A DNA stretch of 64,000 bases from NCBI RefSeq assembly GCF_001625305.1, contig NW_017804465.1:434433-498432 (forward strand). Reading direction: 5' to 3'. Made by a program: the position numbers and the translations under genes. How positions within the stretch are numbered: position 1 is the first letter of the stretch; every line of letters starts with the position of its first letter. A model generated the notes under the pieces. It was not told the origin of the DNA. It made no database searches and saw nothing but the letters and a program-made list of their open reading frames with translations. This stretch comes from Branchiostoma belcheri. Its lineage: Eukaryota; Chordata; Leptocardii; Amphioxiformes; Branchiostomatidae. Below, piece after piece: positions 52,525 through 64,000 of the stretch.

Positions 52525-55500
52525 ATGTCGTCCGACCACAGGCCGGTCCTGCACACCCAGCACAGACTGGACGGTAAATGGCTGAAGACAGACTTACAGG
52601 TGAGCGAGTAGACGGGAAATTACACCTCGTTGAACTGCAAATGTCGCGCAGAGTCTCATAATTTCTCATTCTTTGTAGAGAGAATTACATCGCGCAGTGT
52701 GATCTGTTGCGAATGTAAACACCAGTACGCAATTTGCACGAAGGGGGTGGGGGGTGGTTTCTTACCTTTGCCAAGGACGTCATATGATAATTTGTGAAAG
52801 ATAGCTTGAAACCTGGATTATTACAGGAAGAAATCTATGCCATATGAAAGCTTTCATAATTTTGGATAAGTTCTCAACGTGCCAATGTGATCTACAGGTG
52901 TGTTTGTGTTGCTCTATCAGAGGCCTTACTTGTCATAAATAATATGGTGCAGCTTCTGAATAATCTCCAAGCAGATGTTTGGGGACACTAAACCATTACA
53001 TTTTCCTAGCCGCTTCTCCAAACATCTGCTTGGAGATGAGCTTTGAACAAGATATTCGTAGAAAAAGAAAATATGCGCAGGACGTTCTTATGTTCTTGAC
53101 CCAGATACGGCATTTGTGTAGCCTCCTGCGCAGACTGCTTCTAGCAAGGCAATGGTTGTTTCTATGACTCGTATGAGTGGCGTTTTCTTTTCGGAGGAAT
53201 GGCCATGTTTAGAGAGGAGAGCTAGAGAGCCATATTGATAACTCTCTGGACATGGCATAACTCCCTCTGCTGCATGAGGAGACTTTAGCCCATGTAAAAA
53301 AATTGTGTTTCAATTGCTCCCCAAAAAATAAATGCCACTGCTCCAAGAAGTCTGCAAAGGAGGCTAGCATTTGTGAACATTCACTAAAAAGATACCTCAA
53401 ATGCTACACACAAAATAACTGATTGTCTGTTGTCTTCTCCCAGTGTGCGTTCTCCCGTGATGGTCTAAGTTCGCTGTGGAACGAGCTGGTGAAGGATGGA
53501 GAGGTTACCGTGGGAACCAACGACACAATCATCAACTCTGCAGGCGTTGCTGCCAGGAAGGGTCAGTGTTTGTTTGTTTGTTTGTTTGTTTATTGCAATG
53601 TGGTCTGAGTGTCAAATCGCTGTTGAAGGATGGAAATGTAACCATGCAAAACTGCTGACATAAGGGTCTTATATCGACAATTACAAATAATTTTATGATT
53701 TTTGAGGTTATTGATGAAAGGCATAACCACAAATTTTATTATGAACTACTACTAGTACCATTATCAGGGCTTGAAATAGTTTTTCTACATACCTGCACTG
53801 ATGCAGGTAAAATTGAAAATTACCTGCAACAGTCAAGTTTCATCTACATCTGAATGTAGGAAGTATGGATCATACTAAAAACTGTTTAGAAACCATTGTC
53901 ATTATTTCCTTTTCATACGTAGGTGGTTACAGGCAATACAGCTAAATCTACATTATACATACACGTTCATTCATATGTAAACCCAGTACGTGGACCAGTG
54001 TAGGTTAGGTCAGGTGCTACCCTGGTAGTAGACCGACATCAGAAATACCTGCATGAGCTCCAATTAGAAATATAAATATAAGAAATAAAAGCCCTGATAA
54101 AAATAAAAGCCCGGATTTTGACAACCACTTGGACAAATGTACATGACTACATAAAACGTGGGGGTTATAATATTGATTCTCCAGGCAATTATTCTGTGAG
54201 CACATCTTGTGACTGACCAGACTACATGTACATATACGATGATAAGAGCACACACACGGAGTGTTGAATACCACCGGCAGGGCTGGATCAATATCTGTGT
54301 GGTGCAGACAGGCTGTTAGTATTCCTGTCAGGTACACGGGGGGCTGTGTTATACAAGGCTAATGTGCGTTTGATAGTGTAAAGGACAGGGATCTCTTTTA
54401 AGAATAATCTCCAAGCAGATCTTTTGCCACCCAAGCAAAAAATTCTTTGTTGCTAATACTAGTAATAGGGCTTGCAATACCACCTACATATGCAGGTTAT
54501 TAGTACAGGTAAAATTGGAGCTGTGCAGGTATTTCTGATGTCTACCTGCACCTAACCTGCACTGGTTCATGTACTGGGTATATATGTGCAGGTTAGTGCA
54601 GGAAAAATAGGAGCTGTGCAGGTATAAAAGAAATAATAACTGTTTCTGATCATCAGTTTAACTTTGAACAACGTCAAAGGTACACATTGTGCAGCAATAT
54701 ATTTCACAGAATTTTTTGAAACTCATGAATTAAAGCAGAAATATAGATGTTTATAGCATTTGGCATGACATTATAGCTATATTTTACTGGTTTCATCACA
54801 GTTACAATGGTGAAGAAATATGAGATAATGAACTGGAAGCAGAGAACAACATGTAATTGCTCACTTTAGATTGGTCATTACGACTGTCTCATGGGATATT
54901 ATGTGTCTGGTGATGACTTTACAATGAGGCTGAACTGGGGAACAGGTTTTTTTGCGTGCGAAAAATTTGCATGAAAAACTGGCACATAAAAAATTTGCCC
55001 TGTATATTATATATATATAATATAATATATACAGCAGAAAATATGCAGTATGTAATTTTTGGGTAGAAAAATGTGACCCTGTGAGGTATGATTTTCAATC
55101 TCCTACTTGAAATTTTTGTTTGAAAAACTCGTTATTTGTAGGTCCCATGGGAATAGGTTTTGCATTTGAATTTGAGCTGGAAGTTTATTTATATCAATTG
55201 CACCATCCAGATTCGACAGTTAAAGTAACAGTATGTTGAGACTGACTGACAGAGGGAGAGAGAGAGAGAGAGAATAGTTTAATTTGCATAGTTACATTTG
55301 AAAACAACTGTTATTCTCCATCTCCCGTTAGGAGAGACAGGAAAGTACTACTGTGGGATGAAGGTGACAGCCTGTAGCTGCTGTGACGGCCACTGTGGAC
55401 CCAACAACGGCTGTAACTGTCCAGCGTGCCAGCGGCTGGACCAGCAGGAGAAAGAGTTACAGCAGGAGGAGGACAGCCGACCGTCACCAGCACGCACCCT

Positions 55501-58500
55501 CATCGAACAGTGGACCTGGGGCAAGCAGCCAGGTAATAGCAGCAATCAATGCTGGGTGTTTATCGGTATTCTAGCCAGCCTCAAATTATTTTCCGTCATC
55601 TCAATTTTGTTTGATCTTGATTGCTGAAGGTGTGAGGCATTATACCTCATGCATGACAGGCCTACATGGGTCTAGGGGCATGCTCCATCGGGAATTTTTT
55701 TGAAATATGACCCTCTGAAGCTCAATTTTCTGCATTTTGCTGGTAAACTAAGCTTAGAGTAATGACATCTCTTTCCATATCTTTACACAAGAAATCATCT
55801 ATGATGATGGATTGGGCAAAATTTTTGTCCATCAGAGGCAGCAAATTCCGTCAGATGATAGAAATATGGGTGCTGGGTAGAACACTGGTGCATCTTTGTC
55901 TTCAGTCTCTGGTGTTATTGTGAATCTTGCAACATTACATAAAGATGATTTCTTCTGAGACAAAATAAGTCCCACTGGGTAAGAGACTGAAGCCTTTCTG
56001 CTTTACACGATTATTTTTCTTATGTTTCCCAGACATCTGCCAGCTGCGGGAGTGCCTGCAGTCGCTGGTGTTTGAGCAGCAGCAGCTGTGTTCCCAGGCT
56101 GCGGCCACCACGCTGTCCGCAGTCCGCCTGCAGCAGCGCCTCACTGTCCTGCAGCGGTACTTCATCGCTCTGGCACGGCACAACCCCGCCGAGAAGGCTG
56201 CAGCCCCCAACAAACAGTCTGCAGCGGTTATACCTAAAGGAACTAAGAGGTCAGTGTGAGACATACTTGCAACTTCATCTGTGTTGATAGAAGTAGTTAT
56301 GAATATGTAACAAATTTGAACTGGAATTTCTAACCCAAGAATTAGTATACGTATACCCAATATCATAAAAATTTGTCGAAACGTTTGAGCTAATATCTGT
56401 CCCTATACACCAAAAGGTGTAGGCATGATTTTATACAAGTCTTGTAACCCAAGAAGACATAGTTCTTACCCAAAGCCATGCATCTGTACAAAGACTAACA
56501 AAAATAGAAGCCTTGTAATGTACATTGCATGTTTGGTAACACTGCATTATGTTTGTTGGAAATCAGAGTGAAACACAGACAGACAGAGACAGACAGACAG
56601 ACAGACAGACAGTCACATGCACAGACAGACAAGCCATGAACAGTACATTGTACTTGACCTCCTTGTGGTGAAGTCAGTGCAGCAGCCATGTACATCTACT
56701 AAGAAATTGTTCCAATGGTATTTCCTAACCTGGTTAAACCTGCAGTGTGCTGAAGCCCCATGAGAAGGCGACCATGGGTCTGGCGCGGGTGGGCTGCAGA
56801 GCGGCGCTGTCCTTTGCCTTCGCCTTCCTGAGACGGGCGTGGAGGACAGGAGACGACGCAGACCTCTGTACTGGTGAGACGGTTGGATTGTGTTGATGAT
56901 GATCATGAGTTGGCGTCAAGCAAAACGTATTGTTTTTGCTGTTTCTTCTTCTCCAAACACATAAGGTTAATGACTTGGAGCAGACATCCGTCACCATGGT
57001 AACTGGTGCTTCAGCAGACACCCTGTGGTGTTGGATTACATTATGTAACAAGTGGTCTGGAGGGGCTGGTTACCATATATATGAATATTGTATTTGAGTT
57101 AGAATAAACAGAGCAGTAGTTTGTTGGGCAAGACCATGTGATGGTAAACATTATGCATTCGCTTTGCATAGGGGTGACCCAGTGTGCTAATGGCTATGAA
57201 GACAAGCTGTAGTGCTATAGTATAAGCTACTTTTAAAAGCATCATACTTCACCTTAGTTGAGGATGACAGTTTTACCTTTATGGTTGCAGAACTGCTACA
57301 GGAGTCCCTGGATGCCCTGCGGACTCTCCCCGAGGCCACCCTGTTTGATGAGTCCAGTGTGTCGTCTGTGTGGCTGGAGGCTGTGGAGAGGGCAACCAAG
57401 TTCATCAGATCTGTGGTCATGGGGTAAATATTGAGCCCCCTTGAAATATTACAGTTTTTTTTACATCATATTTTGTTATTCTTGCAATTACAAAATAGCC
57501 CTCATAACCCAGATTGTGTAATGAAGTTTGTATATTTTTTGCCGTCATCTTAATTTTGTTTGATGTAACGTCATTTTGAGTGCCAAAGAGGCAAGGCATC
57601 ATGCCTGAGGCACAACAATCCTAGGTTGCATGCTTCCCCAGGAAAATTTTGAAATCTTGAACCTCTAAAATGCTATTTACTGCATTTTCAGGGGCAAACT
57701 TTGCTGGTAGACTAAGCACAGTTTAATTTCATCTCTTTTGGTAATCTTTACGCCCCAAAGATGACAGATTGGGCCACATTTTTGTCCATCCTAAAAGGCA
57801 AAATTCTGTCAAAGATGAATGCTGGGTAGATCAGTAAACTGTACCCTTGTGTCTAATGGATCCTGTAACTGTTAACTGTTTGCATACAGGGACTCTAACG
57901 GTGGAGCGGCAGGTGGGAAGACGAGCAGCAGTAGTGGGAACATCCCTGTGTCTGACCAGCACACGGCGCTGGCCCTGCTCCTGGAGCTGGCCGTACAGCG
58001 CAGCTCTCTCAACCACCTCCTGAGCGCCGTGCTGCTGCTGCTACAGCTGTGGGACAATGCTAACAAACAGGTTTGGATGTTTCAGGGTTCTGTGCAGGAT
58101 TTTTTCACAGAGTAGGGGTCAGGTACAGAGGGATAATGTTCCACAGTGTAAGCCGTCCATTAAGTCCTAAAGACATGACCACAGTATTCTCCCTGAAACA
58201 TTTTAAAACTCAACCCTCTGAGACTATTTCCTGCTTATTAAGGGACAAAGTACTTGGTTGCAGCCTAATTCTAAAGTCTTTTATTGTGACCCATACTTCA
58301 TGAATTATGAGTAATAAAGGTAGTTACCTAAGTTACCTGCAACAGTGCAGACATGCAGAAAAAAGGCTTTTGAGCCCTGGCCATTCTAGGAATCTAGTCT
58401 TGAGTCATCTAACCATCTCTCAAATATAAATTTCCTTACATGGTGGTAATATTAATGGTAATATTGGTGATATGTGACTGTCCTGAAAAGAGACACTGGT

Positions 58501-61500
58501 CTACAAGCTGATGGCATGGGGAAAGCTATACAAGACAGGAGCTTCTGGGCTGCCTACATGATTTGAGTGACAGCAGAACTGGCACTTGGTATAAGTTAGG
58601 CTACAGCAAGTAAATTTTATGGATGACATCCTCCTCAGACTCCAAATCTAATGCGAGCGGGCAAAAAAGGTTCCTATATCTTAAAATTTTGTCATCCATA
58701 AAAATTTCTAGCTGTGGCCTTAATCAAGTTACCTGGGCTTGTTTTATGTGCAGGTGACTGACAACAGGTTTGACTCTAACGGTACGCGGGCACCGCTGGT
58801 TCCCCTGCTGCGCCGCTTCCAGGACATCCCCACGTCTCGCACACGGACAACAGACGGGGCCAAACTGGAGGAGGTAAGGCTACATGCATCATCATAATTA
58901 TCATGTTCACACAAAAATAGACAGGTGCTCCCCTTAACATAACTGTCTTGGTGAAAGTAATAAACTTTTTTTATGTTCCCCGATCTGGCATGAGCTTGAG
59001 CATCAGCCCTACAGAGTATTTCCATTGGTTGATTGTTTCCATTTACTATTAAATCACTTGTCTATCTTCCCCAGGCTGACATGAGCATCAGCCCTACAGA
59101 GCGTTTCTATTGGTTGTTAACTAATTAAATCACTTGTTTGTCTTCCCCAGTCTGACATGAACATCAGCCCTACAGAGTGTTTCCATTGGTTGTTAACTAA
59201 TTAAATCACTTGTTTGTCTTCCCCAGTCTGGCATGAGCACGAGCATCAGCCCTACAGAGTGTTTCCATTGGTTGTTACTATTAAATTACTTGTCTATCTT
59301 CCCCAGTCTGGCATGAGTATGAGTATCAGCCCTACGGAGTGTTTCCATCGGTTGATTATATTTCAGTCCATACCATGGTATGGATGAAATATATTGTGTT
59401 CTCTGATGTTTCTTCTCCTTCTCCTCCTTCTCCTCCTTCTCCTCCTGCCAAACAGTCAAAGGGATTCAACTCCGCCATCATTCAGCCAAATGACTTGAAA
59501 TTTGGCATGGAGGTAGAGTGGGCCAATACCCCCAGGCGTTTTTTTCATTTTTTTGATACATGCCTTTGAAAAATTTTTATGAAGGTTTTTTGGGGCATTT
59601 TTCGCCAAAAAATGGATTTTTGGATCCTGAGCCCTGGTTTTACAACCAAATGATCTGAAATTCGGTATAAGGGTACCTTGAACATGTGTCTACAGAATAT
59701 AGCAGTCACATATTTGGCATACACCACTTCCAAATGACTCATTTGGGGGACTTTAAAGTGATATTATGTAGAAGTTTGACTATTTTAGAAATCTTTCTTT
59801 TACACATTTTCTTGCTCTTTACACCTACCTGACTTCATGATGACATTTGGGGATTAACATATCAACGTCGTTTCGCCGCAAATACGCGTTGGAAAACTGC
59901 GCACTCCGCGGCGCTAGCGCGGATCGCGGCCATGTTTGTTTACATCCGACCGCGTCCGAGCATTCCCGAATCCAGCCGAACCGCAGGTCACCGTAGAACA
60001 CGTTATTCTCTAAAATACGGCATATGCCGGGTCACGATTTGACAACTGCCAATAGTGCAACAAAAACGCCTTAGGCATACGTAACGTTTATACTTTTTCA
60101 TATCTACAGGATTTGCCTAGTACAACAATGTAGATATTTCGTGCATTACAAAATGACACCGATCGTTATGGCCTTCCAAACATTAGCATTTTTGGTCAGT
60201 TTATCTGTGCTTATCTTTTTTTACTGGCCAACTGGATCCCATTAGCTAATACCACAGTGTGATAGCCCAAATCTTCTCCTTTACATCGATACCAAAGTCC
60301 CCTGGTTAGTTTTAGGACAAACGGGTTTGCCCCAAAGAAAACCGCGACGGTGCACACATCGCGGTGACGAAATTTTAGCCCAGTTGTAGCTACCGGCGCA
60401 CACCATTCTGAGTTTCCGCAACATTTTGATACATTTAGCGTAATGTCATAAACTTCGTTCCTTGGTATGAGAAACTGTATGAATGTGGTTACCACATGCA
60501 ATATGATAAGTGACATGATAACTTTCAAGTATATACAAAAAGTGGATTTTAGATTAGGTACTGACCCTTCAAAAATTGGCAAATTTGAAGTCAATCGGCT
60601 TCGAACTCCAGCGTTCGAAAGCGTTCGAACCATGGAATCCAGACACGCGCCGGAAGTTGCCGAAGATTTCCGAACGAAAACCGTTGTTTGTTTACATTCT
60701 ATTTATTGTGGCACACATAAATACGTCTGGCCTTGCGCAACTTATTCTCGCGCTGCGCTGAGTTGCCGAAAAGGCGAAATAGCGACGCTGATACGTTGAA
60801 AGTTATCGAAAATGACAATCTACATGAGAAAATTTCAATTATTTGTATTTTCAATTTTGGCGGGAAAATTCTACATAATATCACTTTAATGGCTATTTTC
60901 TGCAAAAAAAGGGCCAAAAGTGCTGTACCCGTTCCATGTTCTATCTAAAGAATGGCCGGTTCCATCCATGGAACACGTGTTCCATTGCGGGTTACCTGAG
61001 GTCACATTGCACGTAAGTGGTGCGTAATGACCCACACATTCAATTTTATGTGCCTAAGACCTTCAAAATGTATCAAATCTCATCATTGTTAGTTTTTGCA
61101 TACCTGTAATAAGATTAGTAAAGCTTTCGAGATTCAAAGTACATGTTGTTGCATCTTTGTTCGCATATAGCTACTATTTAATTCATTTATTTGAGAACCT
61201 TTGCCAGTTTTGCACTGGGGTAAGTTTGGAATAGTCCACTTTTGCGTGGGAGGGAGATGGACTGAAATATGCTGTATTTGCTCCCAAGCAAATGTCGGCC
61301 TTTCTAGTTGTTACTATTAAATTACTTGTCTATCTTCCCCAGTCTGGCATGAGCATGAGCATCAGCCCTACGGAGTGTTTCCTGCGGTACATCACCCTAC
61401 CTGAGGCAGAGGACACACCTGTGGACCTGAGACAGACAGCTGTGGTCATCATGTCTCACCTGGACAGACTGGCCACACCCTTCATGCCTCCCACATCCAC

Positions 61501-63819
61501 CAACACTGGACACAAGGTTGGGCATCCACGTGTGGAACAAGGCTCAGTCACATCTGTATCTAATCCTGTGTCTGTATCTGTATAGCTCTTTGGTGTAGCA
61601 CACCAGCTTCTGTATCTCTATTCTATAGAGCTGATATAACTGCCCTTTGGAATATCACACCAGCTTCTGTATCGGTATAACCAGTTTAACCACCCTTCTC
61701 CATAACACACCAGCTTCTGTATCTGTATTCTGTACAGCCAATATAATTGCTCTTTGGCACCTTACACCAGCTTCTGTATCTGTATTTCCAGTGTAACTGC
61801 CTTCAGCTTAACATACCAGCTTCTGTATCTGTGTCTGTATAGTTGGCCTTCAGCAGCAGGTGGCTAGTACACTGAACAGTATCCAGCTTTGTGTGTAACA
61901 TTTTTACTGTATTTACAATTTATTCATACTCTTTATCCCCATAGATGCCAGGAATGGGTAGTACCCAGGAGGTTCTAGGCTGGGGTTGGCTGGCCTGGAG
62001 TGGTGCTAACAGTCCTAACAGCAGTGGGAACACGTGTGAGATGTTGGGGGAGCTGGGTGTACTGCAGCTGGCCTGTGCTGAGAGGTGTCTGGTGGCCCTC
62101 ACCAAGACTGGCAGGGTCTACATGTGCTACTACAGTTCTGAGAGCCAGGTGAGCAGGGCTACTAATATAATCAACAGCAAACAAAGAAGCAAAGGTTGAT
62201 ACTGCATGTAATGTAGCACATTGGCAGAACATACTTCTGCATGAAACCCAGATTTTTCACAGGTTTTGTTGGATGTTTGGTCAACGTTGCATCAGAATTT
62301 TGCCCGTTAAAGACAATACACGTATCTTTTCTGACAGAACATTTGAAAACCATAGACAGAATGTCATCATGAAATACACCAATACAACCTTAAACAAGAT
62401 GTTCTGCTTAAGAGCTTGTTTCTCCGTTGTGATCGGTTATGTACAATTGATAGCCTCACAGGACCTCTAGATTTTACATCCCATCTGAGAGGATGTCCTT
62501 AACTGAATTTTATTTGAGTCAAGTAAGGAAATTCATGTACATGTGTAGGTGTTAAGTGCCTTTCGCAAGGGCACAACACTGGGGCTTACAGGGATTTGAA
62601 CCTAGAACCTTCAGATTCAGTAATAAGTTTAGCCACCAGACTCCTTGTTACCATTTCAGGGCCCCCAGCTGATGGAGAGCTTGGCAGACAAGGAGGTGGT
62701 GAAGGTGGCGGCACACCCTGAGGGGAAACATTACATGGCCCTGACATCAGAGGGCGAGGTCTACTCCTGGGGAAATGGAGATGGTGGGCGACTGGGACAC
62801 GGAGACACCAAGTGAGTTTCAGGGGGATTTTTTATGTTAACTTCCATAGAATTTAAAAGTTTTGTTTTTGTCCTGTTTCTTCTCCAAATGAATAGGGTCA
62901 TTGACCTATACCAGACAGCTGTCACCATGGTAATTCAGTCAGTTACCCTCAAAAGATTAAGGTACTGTCAATGTAGAATGTAGGTTACTCACAACACAAC
63001 AGCATACTAACAGTTTACTACAACTTACCAAAGTACATAGTACCAAGTTTGCCTCTCTGACTTCTGTCCTGTAGTTCCCGTGAGGAGCCTACACTAGTGC
63101 GAGCTCTGTCAGGGAAGCAGCTGGGGCGACACGTGGTGCACATCGTGTGTGGGAGTACCTACAGCGCAGCTATCACCGCTGACGGGGAACTCTTCACCTG
63201 GGGCAGGGGAAACTACGGCAGGCTCGGACATGGTCAGGACATGGGAGATTTTTTTATATGTATTTCAAGCTGATTTTCTGCAACTTAACTACGCAACTAC
63301 AACAGGCTTGCACATGGTCAGAATACAGGATCTAGAGCTTTGACCTATATTGGCACAGTCACATTTGTTGGAGGTTTTATGGTTTTGATTCGGTAGAATT
63401 TTCTAGCAGGCAGTGACAGAACCAGCAGCTGGCAAAGATAAGAAGCCTTTTCTGTGGCAAGACCCAAAAAGTGCTTCAGTTTACGATCATGATATTATGA
63501 TAATCGCACAACATGTAACTGGGCCGTAAGCATCTTTATCTCTCTCACAAAGTAGTCTAGTACTCTGACACTGTCCAAAGAAACAGGATAGCCTGATGAT
63601 TGTCATCTTGCACGAGAAGTTGATCATTGTAATTTACCATCTCAACTGATCTTCCATGCCATGCTAACAAATCCTGCTGAAGATGTCTACATGTAACTGT
63701 TACAGGGAGTAGTGAGGACCAGCTGACCCCCACCCTGGTGGTGAGTCTGAAGGGTCGGCGAGTGATCGAGATCTGCTGTGGGAGTGGGGACGCACAGACA
63801 CTGGCTGTAACTGATGACG
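52525..63819 (+). CDS. HERC2: HERC2, giant HECT/RCC1 E3 ubiquitin ligase (5' part, runs off window)
   Basis: Thirteen exons joined in phase: 52525-52599, 53444-53561, 55332-55532, 56033-56249, 56746-56873, 57291-57423, 57890-58070, 58754-58873, 61343-61516, 61945-62148, 62660-62811, 63075-63232, 63706-63819. They encode the first 658 residues of a protein that is about 4,800 aa in vertebrates. The N-terminus [11 protein letters not shown], the [10 protein letters not shown] segment, [48 protein letters not shown] and the start of the first RCC1-like propeller ([31 protein letters not shown]) match HERC2 in order. The C-terminal HECT domain is outside the window. Exon 3 carries a cysteine-rich insert not present, as I recall it, in the human protein. 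Role: ubiquitination in DNA-damage and centrosome pathways (known for the vertebrate protein). Confidence 0.95.
53563..53595. repeat. (GTTT)n simple repeat
   Basis: Short run of tttg units immediately after the HERC2 exon 2 donor. Confidence 0.9.
53785..54065 (+). repeat. Interspersed repeat (TACCTGCA family), copy 2
   Basis: Shares aaaccattgtcattatttcc, gtggaccagtgtaggtta and gacatcagaaatacctgc with 40761-41010. Confidence 0.55.
54470..54640 (-). repeat. Interspersed repeat (TACCTGCA family), copy 3, inverted
   Basis: Reads gtgcaggtatttctgatgtc and cctgcactggttcatgtac, the complement of the 53785-54065 phrases. Together with that copy it forms a loose inverted pair in HERC2 intron 2. Confidence 0.55.
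55255..55274. repeat. (GA)n simple repeat
   Basis: About ten GA units just upstream of HERC2 exon 3. Confidence 0.9.
55570..55900 (+). repeat. HERC2 intronic repeat, copy in intron 3
   Basis: Shares with 57540-57850 the order ccgtcatct, attttgtttgatct, a gcatgct word, ctgcattttgctggtaaact, gatggattgggcaaaatttt and gtgctgggtag. Both are in plus orientation. Confidence 0.6.
56575..56632. repeat. (ACAG)n simple repeat
   Basis: Tandem acag units with interruptions, in HERC2 intron 4. Confidence 0.9.
56925..57172 (-). repeat. X-box-bearing interspersed repeat, copy g, inverted
   Basis: Complement of the 11394-11648 family: gtcaccatggtaac palindrome, ttggattacattatgtaaca, ggctggttaccatata and gaataaacagagcagta. 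It lies in HERC2 intron 5. Confidence 0.65.
57540..57850 (+). repeat. HERC2 intronic repeat, copy in intron 6
   Basis: Second copy of 55570-55900, sharing gacagattgggccacatttt, tttgctggtagactaagc and gaatgctgggtag. Confidence 0.6.
58979..59352 (+). repeat. Tandem array of decoy copies of the HERC2 exon 9 acceptor
   Basis: Five direct copies, about 77 bases apart, of the segment running from the polypyrimidine tract (cttgtctatcttccccag) into the first 30 or so bases of exon 9 (tctggcatgagcatcagccc). The AG is intact at 59074, 59150, 59226 and 59306 and mutated in the first copy (about 58982). The genuine acceptor is at 61342. After about 35 exon-like bases each copy returns to intron sequence (ttggttgttaacta). 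Frames through these copies hit stops. Confidence 0.8.
59405..59450. repeat. (TTCTCC)n low-complexity tract
   Basis: Pyrimidine-rich hexamer repeat right after the decoy-acceptor array in HERC2 intron 8. Confidence 0.85.
59753..60889. mobile_element. DNA-transposon-like element with 21-bp perfect TIRs
   Basis: ttaaagtgatattatgtaga plus one further A at 59753-59773 is exactly inverted at 60869-60889, bounding 1,137 bases. The interior is CpG-rich (59870-60000, 60590-60680) with no transposase frame, so it looks nonautonomous. It lies between the decoy acceptors and real exon 9 of HERC2, which it may have pushed apart. Confidence 0.65.
61555..61850 (+). repeat. Minisatellite of about 60-bp units
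   Basis: About five diverged units each contain accagcttctgtatctgta and an ataactgccctttgg-like segment. It lies in HERC2 intron 9. Single related units (tctgtatctgtatagctggt) are in sulfotransferase introns near 45270 and 45760. Confidence 0.7.
62215..62360. repeat. Interspersed repeat (GGCAGAACG family), copy 3, inverted
   Basis: Contains ggcagaacatacttctgc, gaaacccagatttttcac and agaattttgcccgttaaaga, the complement of phrases in copies 1 and 2. It lies in HERC2 intron 10. Confidence 0.5.
62530..62650 (-). repeat. SINE fragment
   Basis: On the minus strand: tctggtggctaaactt, aaccttctaggttcaaatc-like B-box region, then gtgcccttgcgaaaggcac body. It is truncated and ends a few bases before HERC2 exon 11. 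Confidence 0.5.
62870..62950 (-). repeat. Partial X-box-bearing repeat, inverted
   Basis: About 80 bases (tcctgtttcttctccaaatg, gggtcattgacctatacc, gctgtcaccatggtaa) match the 3' part of the family at 11394-11648 in reverse. HERC2 intron 11. Confidence 0.5.
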
Positions 63820-64000
63820 GTAAGTTTCTGTGTATGCTTGGACATGTTCTTTGAATGCAGACAGATACACCTGCACAAAAAGCACTGGATTTTGCTACAC
63901 TAGGATGCAATGCAAGAGCAAAACAAGAAACAGTTTCAACAGCTCTGAGCTGAAAAACACAGTGCATCTTCATCATAATGATGTTAGTAGCATGCATGGT

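Overview
This window looks like nuclear DNA of an invertebrate chordate, most likely an amphioxus (Branchiostoma). It has intron-rich genes with GT/AG junctions whose products resemble the vertebrate proteins closely, a tandem family of leucine-rich-repeat/immunoglobulin (LRR-Ig) receptors, and many small foldback elements, tRNA-derived SINEs and one LINE. The species call is an inference from gene content. All exon boundaries were placed by reading splice sites and keeping reading phase; none is confirmed by transcripts.

Layout. 1-6.8 kb (minus strand): repeat-rich DNA, one possible signal-peptide exon (3811-3731), and a four-exon unrecognised gene (5641-4297) whose three introns all keep phase. 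41.4-6.85 kb (minus): a complete purine-biosynthesis gene, PFAS (FGAM synthase), in 23 coding exons joining to exactly 1,348 codons plus stop. Intron 13 of PFAS is 18 kb long and holds, on the opposite strand, three tandem LRR-Ig receptor genes (895, 909 and 681 aa). Each has its whole coding region in one exon behind two predicted noncoding exons. PFAS intron 4 holds a 5'-truncated LINE with an open reverse-transcriptase frame. 43.4-46.2 kb (plus): a cytosolic sulfotransferase, head-to-head with PFAS. 50.1-46.5 kb (minus): a group II PLP-dependent decarboxylase of bacterial-like type, tail-to-tail with the sulfotransferase, with overlapping polyadenylation signals. 52.5 kb to the right edge (plus): the first 13 exons of HERC2, a giant E3 ubiquitin ligase, running off the window.

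The unusual part is the nested receptor cluster. It is three rounds of a roughly 6 kb segmental duplication, with near-identical 48-residue double LRR units whose number differs between paralogues (8, 9 and 3 pairs), a duplicated tyrosine/proline signalling module in one tail, and a partly duplicated Ig/stalk in another. These look like fast-evolving surface receptors, plausibly of innate immunity, inside a conserved housekeeping gene. Other points of interest are a cysteine-rich insert in HERC2, a tandem array of decoy splice acceptors in HERC2 intron 8, and several families of small inverted-repeat elements with multiple copies in the window.
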